A DNA stretch of 64,000 nucleotides, taken from positions 1 to 64,000 of the forward strand of contig CAMILZ010000010.1 in the NCBI GenBank assembly GCA_946223075.1, in the 5' to 3' direction. The stretch comes from an uncultured Dermabacteraceae bacterium. GTDB lineage: Bacteria > Actinomycetota > Actinomycetes > Actinomycetales > Dermabacteraceae. The number at the start of each line of letters is the position of its first letter. Positions within the stretch are counted from its first letter, which is position 1. A program made the translations under genes and the position numbers. Positions 52,803 through 61,223 of this stretch are shown here, one piece after another. The notes beneath the pieces were generated by a model. It was not told the DNA's origin. It saw nothing but the letters and a program-made list of their open reading frames with translations, and ran no database searches.

Positions 52803-53007
52803 TGGAAAACTCCCTTTGAGGATCTCGTCATGCACTCTCACGTGCGGAACACTCACGGCGCGGTTTCCTTGCAGATAACAGCGCGAACCGTCCCAGTCTA
52901 CGTGGCGAAGGGGGCCCGTGCGCCACTCGAGCGTCCGGACCCCCCGAGGAAGTCGTCACATATCAACAAATCCCCTGGCTACGCTGCCTTTCACAGCGCG
53001 CGGAGTT

Positions 53008-53652
53008 TTATTGCAATTCGATAACGCCGTAGTTCCACCCCTTGCGGCGGTACACCACTTTCGGGTTCGACGTCTCTTCGTCGATGAAGAGGTAGAAGTC
53101 ATGGCCAACGAGCTCCATTTGGTAGAGAGCGTCGTCGATGCTCATAGGCTTCGCCTTGTGCTTCTTTTCGCGGATCACGATGGGTGAGGCGGGCGCGGCT
53201 TCGTCGGCGGGCTCCTCGTTGTCCTCCTCGCGATCTGTGCGCGGCTCGGATTCAGCCTTCGCGAAAAGTTCCTCGATCCGTTCGGTATCGGCCTGCATCT
53301 TGCGGAGCGTTTCCGCATCGGCGCCGTGCCCCTTTGAGCGGCCACGCTGGCGGTCCTTGCGCCTATCGGCGAGGCGACGGAGTCGTTCGAGGAGCTTTGC
53401 GAGTGCGAGGTCGAGAGCCGAGTAGAGGTCCCCGGAGCGTGCTTCGGAGCGGATGACCTGCCCCTCGTCATGGACGGTGAGCTCGACGCGCTCGCTTTCT
53501 TCGGTGCGGCGCGGGTTCTTTTCGGATGAGACCTCGACGTCGATCCGCATGGCTCCTGGCGCGAGTTGGGAGACCTTTTCGAGCTTGCTCTCGAGGTGGC
53601 GTTGGAAGCGTTCGGAGACGTCCATTTGACGGCCAACAACATTGATATCCAT
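53008..53652 (-). CDS. hpf: Ribosome hibernation-promoting factor, long form
   Basis: The 214-residue protein has the N-terminal S30AE domain (DINVVGRQMDVSERFQRHLESKLEKV) and a C-terminal dimerisation domain (KHKAKPMSIDDALYQMELVGHDFYLFIDEETSNPKVVYRRKGWNYGVIEL). The long form dimerises ribosomes into 100S particles. GGAGG precedes the ATG at 53652. Confidence 0.95.
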   Translation of the reverse strand: MDINVVGRQMDVSERFQRHLESKLEKVSQLAPGAMRIDVEVSSEKNPRRTEESERVELTVHDEGQVIRSEARSGDLYSALDLALAKLLERLRRLADRRKDRQRGRSKGHGADAETLRKMQADTERIEELFAKAESEPRTDREEDNEEPADEAAPASPIVIREKKHKAKPMSIDDALYQMELVGHDFYLFIDEETSNPKVVYRRKGWNYGVIELQ

Positions 53653-53804
53653 GAGAAATCCTCCAAATTGAGAAGTGTGTGGGCGGCCACGTTCCGCCCG
53701 GTGTCACGGGTGGGTGGTTCACCTCCTCCTCATGAGGTTCGCGGCGTCACTGCCGCGTGTTCGTCCCTCAATTATGGGACCCCAGACTGAAAACGTACCG
53801 CAGG

Positions 53805-54557
53805 TCACACGAGTAGACTTGAAGTGTTTGCGCGCGGAAGCCTCGCTGAGGCGAGGGTCAGCGCTGCGCACGTGGCCACACCCAGTTTCTCGAGGGCATC
53901 GCTCGTTTTCTTCAGTGTGCTGCCGGTCGTCACCACGTCATCGAGAATGACGGCCCTCGCGCCTCTCACGCCCTCCCATTCGACGCCCCTTTGAGGCCAG
54001 ATCACACGCCCTGTCCCTCCCGCTCTCTCGCGCTTCGTACGCGAGTGCTGGCTTGCTCCACTGAGGGTGAGGGCGGGAGCCACCCTCAGCCTTGCGTGTG
54101 CACCTACGCTTTCGGCGAGGAGCCGCATGTGGTCTTCTCCCCTGCGCCTCACCGCTTCGGCGCGCGAGGGCACCGGTACGAGCACATGCCTGTGGCGGCA
54201 CTCGTCGCTGAGTTCGAGGAGCGCCTCCGCGAGAAGAGGACCCAGGTAGTTCACGAGGGCAAAATGGCCCCCGTTTTTGTAGTCGAGGATGACGCTCTTC
54301 GCGCGCCCCTCGTATTCGGCAAGCGTCGCCACGCGAAAGGCCGGGACTATCTCGAGCTCGCGACCGTCGGCACTTGGGCGGGCCTCACACACGCCCTCGC
54401 AAATCTCCTCCACCCACACTGCACCAGCGGAGAGCGCGCCCGCGCACTCCTCGCACATGTGCACGCCCTTTTCGCCGCACGCGCACGAAAATGGCACGAG
54501 GGACTGGAGCGCAATACTCGCGATTCGCGTCAACACCCGTGTGAAGTCAAAGGCCAT
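53805..54557 (-). CDS. ComF-family phosphoribosyltransferase-like protein
   Basis: The 250-residue protein has an N-terminal zinc-type cysteine set (PFSCACGEKGVHMCEECAG), the PRTase core HVLVPVPSRAEAVRRRGEDHM and the PRPP-binding motif AVILDDVVTTGSTL. It is the ComF/double-zinc-ribbon type linked to DNA uptake or nucleotide metabolism. ATG at 54557 has only a weak ribosome site. It sits between lpqB and hpf as in other actinobacteria. Confidence 0.85.
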   Translation of the reverse strand: MAFDFTRVLTRIASIALQSLVPFSCACGEKGVHMCEECAGALSAGAVWVEEICEGVCEARPSADGRELEIVPAFRVATLAEYEGRAKSVILDYKNGGHFALVNYLGPLLAEALLELSDECRHRHVLVPVPSRAEAVRRRGEDHMRLLAESVGAHARLRVAPALTLSGASQHSRTKRERAGGTGRVIWPQRGVEWEGVRGARAVILDDVVTTGSTLKKTSDALEKLGVATCAALTLASARLPRANTSSLLV

Positions 54558-54666
54558 GCCGCCATTTGAGTACGCGAGCGTTCGCCCGCCAAGCCCCAAC
54601 CGTTCCACTCTGGAAAGTCGGCAATTGTGGAGTGCATTCCGACGGCTGCCCCGCAACCATCGGCCC

Positions 54667-56367
54667 CTAGTACAACGCGATATCTCGCCCGCGCGCCTCA
54701 ACGTGCGCCCAAGAATCCACGTTCCTTTGGACGACCTGGCCGTCGCTGCTTCCCACGAACATGAGGCGCGCCTCGAGCGAGCCGGCAACGGAGGCGGTGT
54801 TCTCTCGCAACTCGCTCACTTGCTCGAAGCCCGTGTGCATGTTCCAGGAAATCGCGACGGGCAGGGTACTTTCACGGGAGGTCCCCCACAGCAGAATCGT
54901 TTCCTCGGAATACCACGCAATGCCGTCGACGGAGTCGAGCGCGACGCTCACGTGGAGAGGCTCCGCGAGGCTCAACGGAGTGCCGTGAGGCCCACGTGCG
55001 ACGCCCATAATGCTGAGCGTAATCGCCCCTCGTGAGCCGTAGACGACCGCGAGGCGCACTCCGTCCGAGGACATCGAGGTGAAGATGATGTCGGTCGAGG
55101 CATCCCACGGAGCGGGGAACTTCCGCACATCGACGAAGACGTCAGCGCTCACCGCGAGAAGTTCTGGCCCGCCCACGCTTGGCATCGTCCACGCATACCC
55201 AAATTGGTCAATGCTTGGAGCGCACAGCTCTTCGCCAACGCTTTCGCGCCGCACTCCCTCCTCAGCCGTAAGGTCGGTGACGAGAAGGCTGAGACGATCC
55301 ATGGTGACCGCGCTCGCGTATTTTCCGTTGGGGCTGATCCGGCCATAGCGCACGGTCTCGGAGGCAAAAGCCGGGACGAGGGGGGTTCCGCCGGTGTCGC
55401 TTGCGAGCGACACGATCCCGCTTTCGCCTGAGCCGTAGAGCCTGTGCCCCACCGATGCTTTCACCGGATGTGAATCCGGCGGGACCGTGACGTCGTCACG
55501 TCCATTCGTGAACACGACCGAGGCGACGCGCTTGAGGCTCCGAAGCGTTTCGGAGATCTGGGCAATGGCGAGAGCCCTCTCGGCTTCGGGCAGTTCCACC
55601 ACCGAGGCCGGCAGCTGCACAACGAGGTCGCCCGCTTCGTTCCTCGAGAGCGCACTCGGAGTGAGAACGCTGCCTTCGTTGAGCGCGGAGCGAACGGCGT
55701 CCTTGAGAAAAGCGGGTGGGCCAAGCGCAAGCCTGTTAAAGACCGAAGCGAAGGTCGACTGGCGTAAAAACCAGCGCGGATCAGCGACGAGCGCATCGCC
55801 CACCTTCGAAACGAAATAGACACTCGCGGGCTCGTATAGACGCGCAAATCCCTCTGAGCCGAGCACGAGCGCATCGGGGGTTTCCGCGATACGCCACTCA
55901 CCGTTGACTTGCGTGAGGCGAAACTCGGCTTTCTCGCGCTCCGGGTTGAGGTTCACCGCGCGCCTCCCCGCGGGTGAAACCTTGGAGACAACCGGAATCG
56001 TGACCGAGACCTTGTCGCCCTCGAGCTCCTGATACGCGAGCCCTTCGGTTTCAGAGAACTCGATTGCCGTCGCCGGCTTCCACGCTTCACGAATACTCCC
56101 CGCAAGGTACTCGCGCGCCGTGCGATTACCGTCCTCGACCCCGAGATGAGCAGCGAGGAACCCTCTCACGATGTCGATCTTTGCCGCGCCGGGATCGGGC
56201 GGCGCCACCGCCACATCCCCCTGCGCTCCAAGACCGATTCCCCTCACCGGCGCCGTGTGAACCTCCGAGGAGTTGGGAATACGTGCGCACCCCGCAAGCA
56301 CCGCCACACTCGCCCCTCCGAGAACGGCGCGTCGCGTGAGCGAGCGGGAAGTGAAAGGTTTTCTCAT
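54667..56367 (-). CDS. lpqB: Lipoprotein LpqB
   Basis: The 566-residue protein has a lipoprotein signal ending in LAGC, a GerMN domain (about residues 180-320) and a C-terminal WD40-like propeller region. LpqB works with the MtrAB system at the cell envelope. The start is ATG 56367 overlapping the mtrB stop; GTG three bases earlier is possible. The gene order mtrA-mtrB-lpqB is canonical. Confidence 0.92.
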   Translation of the reverse strand: MRKPFTSRSLTRRAVLGGASVAVLAGCARIPNSSEVHTAPVRGIGLGAQGDVAVAPPDPGAAKIDIVRGFLAAHLGVEDGNRTAREYLAGSIREAWKPATAIEFSETEGLAYQELEGDKVSVTIPVVSKVSPAGRRAVNLNPEREKAEFRLTQVNGEWRIAETPDALVLGSEGFARLYEPASVYFVSKVGDALVADPRWFLRQSTFASVFNRLALGPPAFLKDAVRSALNEGSVLTPSALSRNEAGDLVVQLPASVVELPEAERALAIAQISETLRSLKRVASVVFTNGRDDVTVPPDSHPVKASVGHRLYGSGESGIVSLASDTGGTPLVPAFASETVRYGRISPNGKYASAVTMDRLSLLVTDLTAEEGVRRESVGEELCAPSIDQFGYAWTMPSVGGPELLAVSADVFVDVRKFPAPWDASTDIIFTSMSSDGVRLAVVYGSRGAITLSIMGVARGPHGTPLSLAEPLHVSVALDSVDGIAWYSEETILLWGTSRESTLPVAISWNMHTGFEQVSELRENTASVAGSLEARLMFVGSSDGQVVQRNVDSWAHVEARGRDIALY

Positions 56368-57989
56368 CACTCCTGGTCCCCCTTGTCGACTGGGCGCACG
56401 AGCGCGAGAGGAGACGCCGAAAGCTTTTCTCCCGGCCTACGCGGAAGAAGCAGTCGAAAGACCGCAGTTTCGCCTTTGACACCCCAGGCTTCGAGGAGCC
56501 CGCCGTGCGCCTGCGCATCTTCGTGCGCGATCGCGAGCCCAAGGCCCGTTCCACCGAGCGTGTGCGTGCGCGAGGGCGCCGCGCGCCAAAAACGGTCGAA
56601 AACGCGGTGTGCCTCTTCCGGGCTGAGTCCCGCACCAAAATCCTGAACGATGAGCGCGAGGGTCGTGCCGCGCGACGCCGTACGGACGTCGATCACGCCG
56701 CCGGCGCCGTGTTCGATCGCGTTCGTCAAGAGGTTACGCACGATACGCTCGATGCGCCGCGAATCCATGTCTCCGACGGTGTCTTCGCTCAAATGGTGCA
56801 CGCGAATGTCGGCGTCGTACTCGCGCGCGATGGGCTCAAGCTGCTCAACCACATCGTCGACGAGCTCATCGAGCGGGGTCGATTTCGCCTCAAGCTCGAC
56901 AGTCCCCGCTTCATGGCGCGAGATTTCGAGGAGATCCGCGATGAGCGATTCGAACCGTGCCACCTGCTCGCGCAACAGTTCGAGGCTGCGCTTGCCCGAG
57001 GGAGTGAAGGATTCTTTCTCCATTTCGAGCATCGACGCGGCCATTTTGATCGTGGTGAAGGGAGTGCGCAGCTCGTGAGACACGTCCGAGACGAAGCGTT
57101 TCTCAAGCTCGGAAAGTTCCACGAGTTCGCTAATGGTCGACTGCAGCGAAGCCGCCATGTTGTTGAAGCTCGTGCCCATGCGCGCGAGATCGTCGCCACC
57201 CTGAATCTCGAGGCGATAGTCGAGGTCATTGTCTGAGATGTGGTCGACCGCCCTCGCGGCACGCTTGAGTGGCGTCGTGACGATACGCGAAATGACGAGC
57301 GAAACAAGGAAGAACATGAGCACGAGAACTGCCCCGCCGATCACGAGGATCGCGTTCACGCGGTCGAGCGTCTCCTGCTCCTGGCTGACCGAATACAGCA
57401 TGAGGAGCCTGTAGCGCCCCGCCCCCGCAACATCGATCGTTGTCCCCACGAGAATCGCGGGGCCTGAAATTCCCCGCTCCACATACTCGACGCTGCGATA
57501 CACGAACTGATCGTGTGTCGAATCGAGTTCGCGCTCGAAGTCGCCGCTCACGAATGCCGTCAGTGCGCCGTTATTTGTGACCGCGTCGCCTGGTGTCGGG
57601 CCCACGGGGATCACCGCGAGTCCCTTGAACACCTTGGGGTCGCCCGCTGTTGTCCCCTCCATGAACGAGACAATCACGTCCTGACGCTCGTTCTTGGATA
57701 CGCCCACGAGAGGCTCGAGGTCGCTCACGAGCGAGTTTCGCATCACCTCGGATTGTTCGAGTGAACGGTCGCGCCTCAGTTCGTAGAGGGCATCGGAGAT
57801 CGCGGTCGAAAGGAAGGTCTCGACGACGAGAATCGCGAGCACCGATAGCAACATGGTCGCGAAAACTGCGCGCGCCGCGATGGGCCATGTCGAGAATTCG
57901 CGAAGGCGCACGCGCCCCGCGCTTCGCGAACTGATCTGTGATTCGTCCGCACGAGCCGGGGGATGAACGCGTTCGCGGAGGCTACTCAC
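56367..57989 (-). CDS. mtrB: MtrB sensor histidine kinase
   Basis: The 540-residue kinase has two membrane helices (about 40-62 and 218-240) around an extracellular domain, a HAMP region (RVVTTPLKRAARAVDHISDND), a HisKA domain with the phospho-His in VSDVSHELRTPFTTIKMAAS, and the ATPase domain (NLLTNAIEHGAGG, GTGLGLAIAHE). It phosphorylates MtrA. The start GTG at 57989 overlaps mtrA by eight bases. Confidence 0.95.
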   Translation of the reverse strand: MSSLRERVHPPARADESQISSRSAGRVRLREFSTWPIAARAVFATMLLSVLAILVVETFLSTAISDALYELRRDRSLEQSEVMRNSLVSDLEPLVGVSKNERQDVIVSFMEGTTAGDPKVFKGLAVIPVGPTPGDAVTNNGALTAFVSGDFERELDSTHDQFVYRSVEYVERGISGPAILVGTTIDVAGAGRYRLLMLYSVSQEQETLDRVNAILVIGGAVLVLMFFLVSLVISRIVTTPLKRAARAVDHISDNDLDYRLEIQGGDDLARMGTSFNNMAASLQSTISELVELSELEKRFVSDVSHELRTPFTTIKMAASMLEMEKESFTPSGKRSLELLREQVARFESLIADLLEISRHEAGTVELEAKSTPLDELVDDVVEQLEPIAREYDADIRVHHLSEDTVGDMDSRRIERIVRNLLTNAIEHGAGGVIDVRTASRGTTLALIVQDFGAGLSPEEAHRVFDRFWRAAPSRTHTLGGTGLGLAIAHEDAQAHGGLLEAWGVKGETAVFRLLLPRRPGEKLSASPLALVRPVDKGDQE

Positions 57990-58662
57990 CCGCGCGGTAG
58001 CCCACGCCGCGCACCGTCACGATGAGGCGCGGGTTGTCGGGATCTGTTTCGATTTTCGAACGCAAACGCTGCACGTGCACGTTCACGAGGCGCGTATCTT
58101 TCGAGTGCTGATAACCCCAGACTTCTCGCAAAAGCTCCTCGCGGCTAAAGACCTGCGAGGGGTTACGCGTCATCTGGAGGAGAAGACCGAACTCCATGGG
58201 CGTGAGGCGAATAGTTTCACCATTGCGGCGCACCTGGTGACGATCAACGTTGATCTCGAGGTCACCGAGGGTCAGGATTTCGGCCTCACCGTGCGGCGCT
58301 CGGCGCACGCGAGCGCGAATACGCGCGACGAGTTCCTCCGGTTCGAACGGCTTCGTGAGGTAGTCATCGGCACCAACTTCGAGTCCCTCCACCACTTTTT
58401 CGGTTTCGGTGCGCGCGGTGAGCATGATGATCGGGACACTCGAGCTTTCGCGAATGTTTCTGCAAATCTCGATGCCATCCATCTCGGGCAGCATGAGGTC
58501 GAGGAGAACGAGGTCGATGTTTTCGCGTTCGAGGATCGCGAGGCCCTTGCGTCCGTCCGGTGCCGTCACGACGTCGTATCCGCGGCCTTCCAGGAGAATG
58601 GAGACCATCTCGGCGATTGCGGCGTCATCGTCAATCGCGAGGATCCTAGGGGGTGTGCTCAT
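57982..58662 (-). CDS. mtrA: MtrA response regulator
   Basis: The 226-residue OmpR-family regulator has the acidic pocket DDD (11-13), phospho-Asp D55 (LVLLDLMLPEMDG), K near 104 (YLTKPFEPEEL) and a winged-helix C-terminus (VFSREELLREVWGYQ, RLVNVHVQRLRSKIE). It controls cell wall and division genes in actinobacteria. ATG at 58662. Confidence 0.97.
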   Translation of the reverse strand: MSTPPRILAIDDDAAIAEMVSILLEGRGYDVVTAPDGRKGLAILERENIDLVLLDLMLPEMDGIEICRNIRESSSVPIIMLTARTETEKVVEGLEVGADDYLTKPFEPEELVARIRARVRRAPHGEAEILTLGDLEINVDRHQVRRNGETIRLTPMEFGLLLQMTRNPSQVFSREELLREVWGYQHSKDTRLVNVHVQRLRSKIETDPDNPRLIVTVRGVGYRAGE

Positions 58663-58699
58663 GCCGTTATCCTGCCAGAAACCTGTAACAGTCGAAACT

Positions 58700-60370
58700 T
58701 TAATTGCCCGATGTGCTTGACGTGTCTCGCACTATGAGCATGGGGATGTCGCCTTCACGGGCGTAGTCGCGCCCACACGCCGCACAGGAGATCAGCTCCG
58801 CGCTCACATCGAGATCGGCGTGGCACGCGGGGCAGCGCAGGAGACTCTCGACCCAGCTTTGCGCTCCTCGACCCTCTTTTTCCGACGCCACCTCGTCTCC
58901 CTTCGTCCCCACATCACGCGCGAGGTCGCCTTCGAGAGTGCCGACCTCGCTTCGCAACGCGGCGAGTGCCAGATCCCGCACACGCTCCATCGTTGCCGTA
59001 TCGGCAGCCTCCACGTTCAGCCGTACGAGCGGTTCCGTGCCCGAGGCACGCACCGAAAGCCACCAACACTCCCCGGATTCGCTCTCATCCCAGTGAGTGA
59101 GCGTCACGCCGTCGAGGTCATCTCGCTCTGCGCCCTTCTCCACGAAGATCCCGGCGACGCGCTCGAGCACCTCGGCAACCGGCTCTTCGATTCGCGAATT
59201 GATCTCACCGCTCGCCGCATACGGTACATAGCGCTCCACAAGCGCACTCAAGGGCAGCTCCCCTGCCCTTTCGAGCGAGCGAAGCACGTGGAGCGCTGCA
59301 AGCATTCCCGAATCGGCGAAAAAGAACTCCCGGAAGTAATAGTGAGCGGAGTGCTCCCCACCGAAAATCGCGTCGTGATCCGCCATCACCTGTTTGATGA
59401 TGGAATGCCCCACCTTTGTGCGCACGTACTCGCCGCCGGCAGCTTCGACGACCTCGCGGACCGCTCGGCTCGACACGGCATTGCCAATCACAACGGGGCG
59501 CGGGCAACCGTCGGACTGCGCACGCGCAATCTCAGCTTCGGCGATCATCGCCGTCACGGCAGAAGGCGCAACGATCTCGCCGCGTTCGTCGACCACGATG
59601 CAGCGATCCGCGTCCCCGTCGAAGGCGAGGCCGAGGTCCGCGCCCCTCTCGCGCACGGCCGCTTGCAGATCCCGCAGGTTCTTCGGGTCGAGGGGGTTCG
59701 CTTCGTGATTGGGGAAGGTTCCGTCGAGCTCGAAATAGAGCGGAATCACCTCGAGTGAGGGAACTCGCGCGGCAAGCGCCGGGACGGTGTGGCCCGCCAT
59801 GGCGTTTGCCGCATCGACGACAACCCTGATCGTGCGCGTCCCCTCGAGCGGGGCGAGACGGAGCATCGTCGCAATGTAGTCCGCGAGCATGTCGAGCGGT
59901 TCGAGCCGCCCGCCCTCGCGCACGGGGATGCTCCCCTCGTCGAGATAGGCACGTGCGCCATCGCGCACGTCGAGGAGGCCATTCGCGCGCCCTACCGGCT
60001 TCGCGTGAGCGAAACACATCTTGATGCCGTTGTCACGTGCAGGGTTATGCGATGCGGTGATCTGGGCACCCGCCGCGGCAAAAAGTCCGCTCGCGCAGTA
60101 CAGCTGATCGGTTGAGCTGAGACCCGCAAACGCGACAGTCGAACCTCGCCGCACTGCCCCGTGCGCAAACGCTTGCGCGAGATCTGGACTCGACGTTCGC
60201 ATGTCGTGCGAAACGATGATGTCGCCCGCATCAAGATAATCCGCGAATGCCGCGCCGAGCGCTCCCGCAACCTCCGGCGTGAGGGTCTCGTAGGCAACGC
60301 CTCGAATGTCATAACTGCCGACGATGCCGTCGAGAACCTCGCCTGCGGGCCTCGTCTCCTCAGCGTTCAT
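58700..60370 (-). CDS. manB: Phosphomannomutase/phosphoglucomutase fused to a Trm112-like zinc domain
   Basis: The 556-residue protein contains a full phosphohexomutase: active-site Ser in TASHNPARDNGIKM, metal loop DGDADRC, sugar loop GEHSAHYYF, and phosphate site RASGTEPLVRLNVEA. After residue about 500 comes a zinc-ribbon segment LRCPACHADLDV..ISCAACGRDY, a Trm112-type domain normally a separate downstream gene. The usual neighbours manA/SIS isomerase and ahcY are not present here. It makes mannose-1-phosphate for glycans. ATG at 60370 overlaps DUF3499 by 11 bp. Confidence 0.9.
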   Translation of the reverse strand: MNAEETRPAGEVLDGIVGSYDIRGVAYETLTPEVAGALGAAFADYLDAGDIIVSHDMRTSSPDLAQAFAHGAVRRGSTVAFAGLSSTDQLYCASGLFAAAGAQITASHNPARDNGIKMCFAHAKPVGRANGLLDVRDGARAYLDEGSIPVREGGRLEPLDMLADYIATMLRLAPLEGTRTIRVVVDAANAMAGHTVPALAARVPSLEVIPLYFELDGTFPNHEANPLDPKNLRDLQAAVRERGADLGLAFDGDADRCIVVDERGEIVAPSAVTAMIAEAEIARAQSDGCPRPVVIGNAVSSRAVREVVEAAGGEYVRTKVGHSIIKQVMADHDAIFGGEHSAHYYFREFFFADSGMLAALHVLRSLERAGELPLSALVERYVPYAASGEINSRIEEPVAEVLERVAGIFVEKGAERDDLDGVTLTHWDESESGECWWLSVRASGTEPLVRLNVEAADTATMERVRDLALAALRSEVGTLEGDLARDVGTKGDEVASEKEGRGAQSWVESLLRCPACHADLDVSAELISCAACGRDYAREGDIPMLIVRDTSSTSGN

Positions 60371-60728
60371 GGCTCTCGTCCTTCACGAGTGTGAGGCGCC
60401 TGCGCCTTTCGACGTGAGAGTCCGACGCTTGCTCGTCTTCGTCGTCTCCCGCATCCTCGTAACTCGCCTTCACTTCAGGTTCCCCAGCGAGCGCCCTGGC
60501 GAGCGCGAGCACATCATCTTCGGGCTCAAGCGGCGCGGGGGCCGTCACCACGGTCCAGCCACGCGGCGCCGTAAACGACGCGGCATGACTCGCGCACAGG
60601 TCGTACGAATGGGGCTCGCTCTCTCGCGAGAGCGGACCAATCACCGCAGTCGAATCCGCATACACGAACGTGAGCGTCGCGACGGCCGGTTGTGAACAGG
60701 AGGATTTGGAACATGAACGGGCAGACAC
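60360..60728 (-). CDS. DUF3499 family protein
   Basis: The 122-residue protein starts at GTG 60728 with a Cys pattern SARSCSKSSCSQPAVATLTFVYADST and SYDLCASHA..FTAPRGWTVV, the DUF3499 hallmarks (possible zinc site). TAAGAT is seven bases before the GTG and no ribosome site is evident, suggesting a leaderless mRNA. It precedes manB as in most actinobacteria. Confidence 0.88.
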   Translation of the reverse strand: MSARSCSKSSCSQPAVATLTFVYADSTAVIGPLSRESEPHSYDLCASHAASFTAPRGWTVVTAPAPLEPEDDVLALARALAGEPEVKASYEDAGDDEDEQASDSHVERRRRLTLVKDESHER

Positions 60729-60794
60729 GACCTCTATCTTACGGCCCGACCGCTCGCGAGCCACACTCCGCGTCGGCGCGCGTAGGCTAATGGC

Positions 60795-61208
60795 ATGCCT
60801 TTCACACGAAACCCCGGGCCGCGCAGGCGGGATCGTCACGGGCGCGGTTTCCGCGGCGACCTCATCCCCTCCCACCTTCCGGGCTTCGCGACGCCGCGCG
60901 ATCGCTTCGATACCCTCGTCGCCGAGGCGATGGGCCCCCTCTACGAGCGTTTTGCGAAGCTCGAATATCTCCAAGTTCTCATTGAAGAGGTACCGCTCGA
61001 CACGGTCTCGCTTGTCACGCCTCCTCTCGGGCGCTATTTTCCCGGGGACCGTCGAACTCGCCCGCGGATCGTTTTGTATCGCCGTGCAATCGAATCGCGC
61101 GCTCGCAATCGCGAAGAACTCGCCGACCTCATCTACGTTGTTGTGCTCGAAAATGTCGCGGTTGCTCTTGGGAAACGGCCCGAGGATCTCGATCCTTGGA
61201 TCGAGTAA
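60795..61208 (+). CDS. Zincin-like metallopeptidase family protein without HExxH
   Basis: The 137-residue protein resembles the minimal zincin family located beside DUF3499 (RFDTLVAEAMGPLYERF, LARPR-like TRPRIVLYRRAIE). The position expected for HExxH reads VVVLENVAVALG (117-128), so the zinc site is missing and catalysis is unlikely. TAGGCT (60783-60788) lies six bases before the ATG, with no ribosome site, consistent with leaderless translation. Confidence 0.75.
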   Translation: MPFTRNPGPRRRDRHGRGFRGDLIPSHLPGFATPRDRFDTLVAEAMGPLYERFAKLEYLQVLIEEVPLDTVSLVTPPLGRYFPGDRRTRPRIVLYRRAIESRARNREELADLIYVVVLENVAVALGKRPEDLDPWIE

Positions 61209-61223
61209 CACCGAAGCGGTGAC

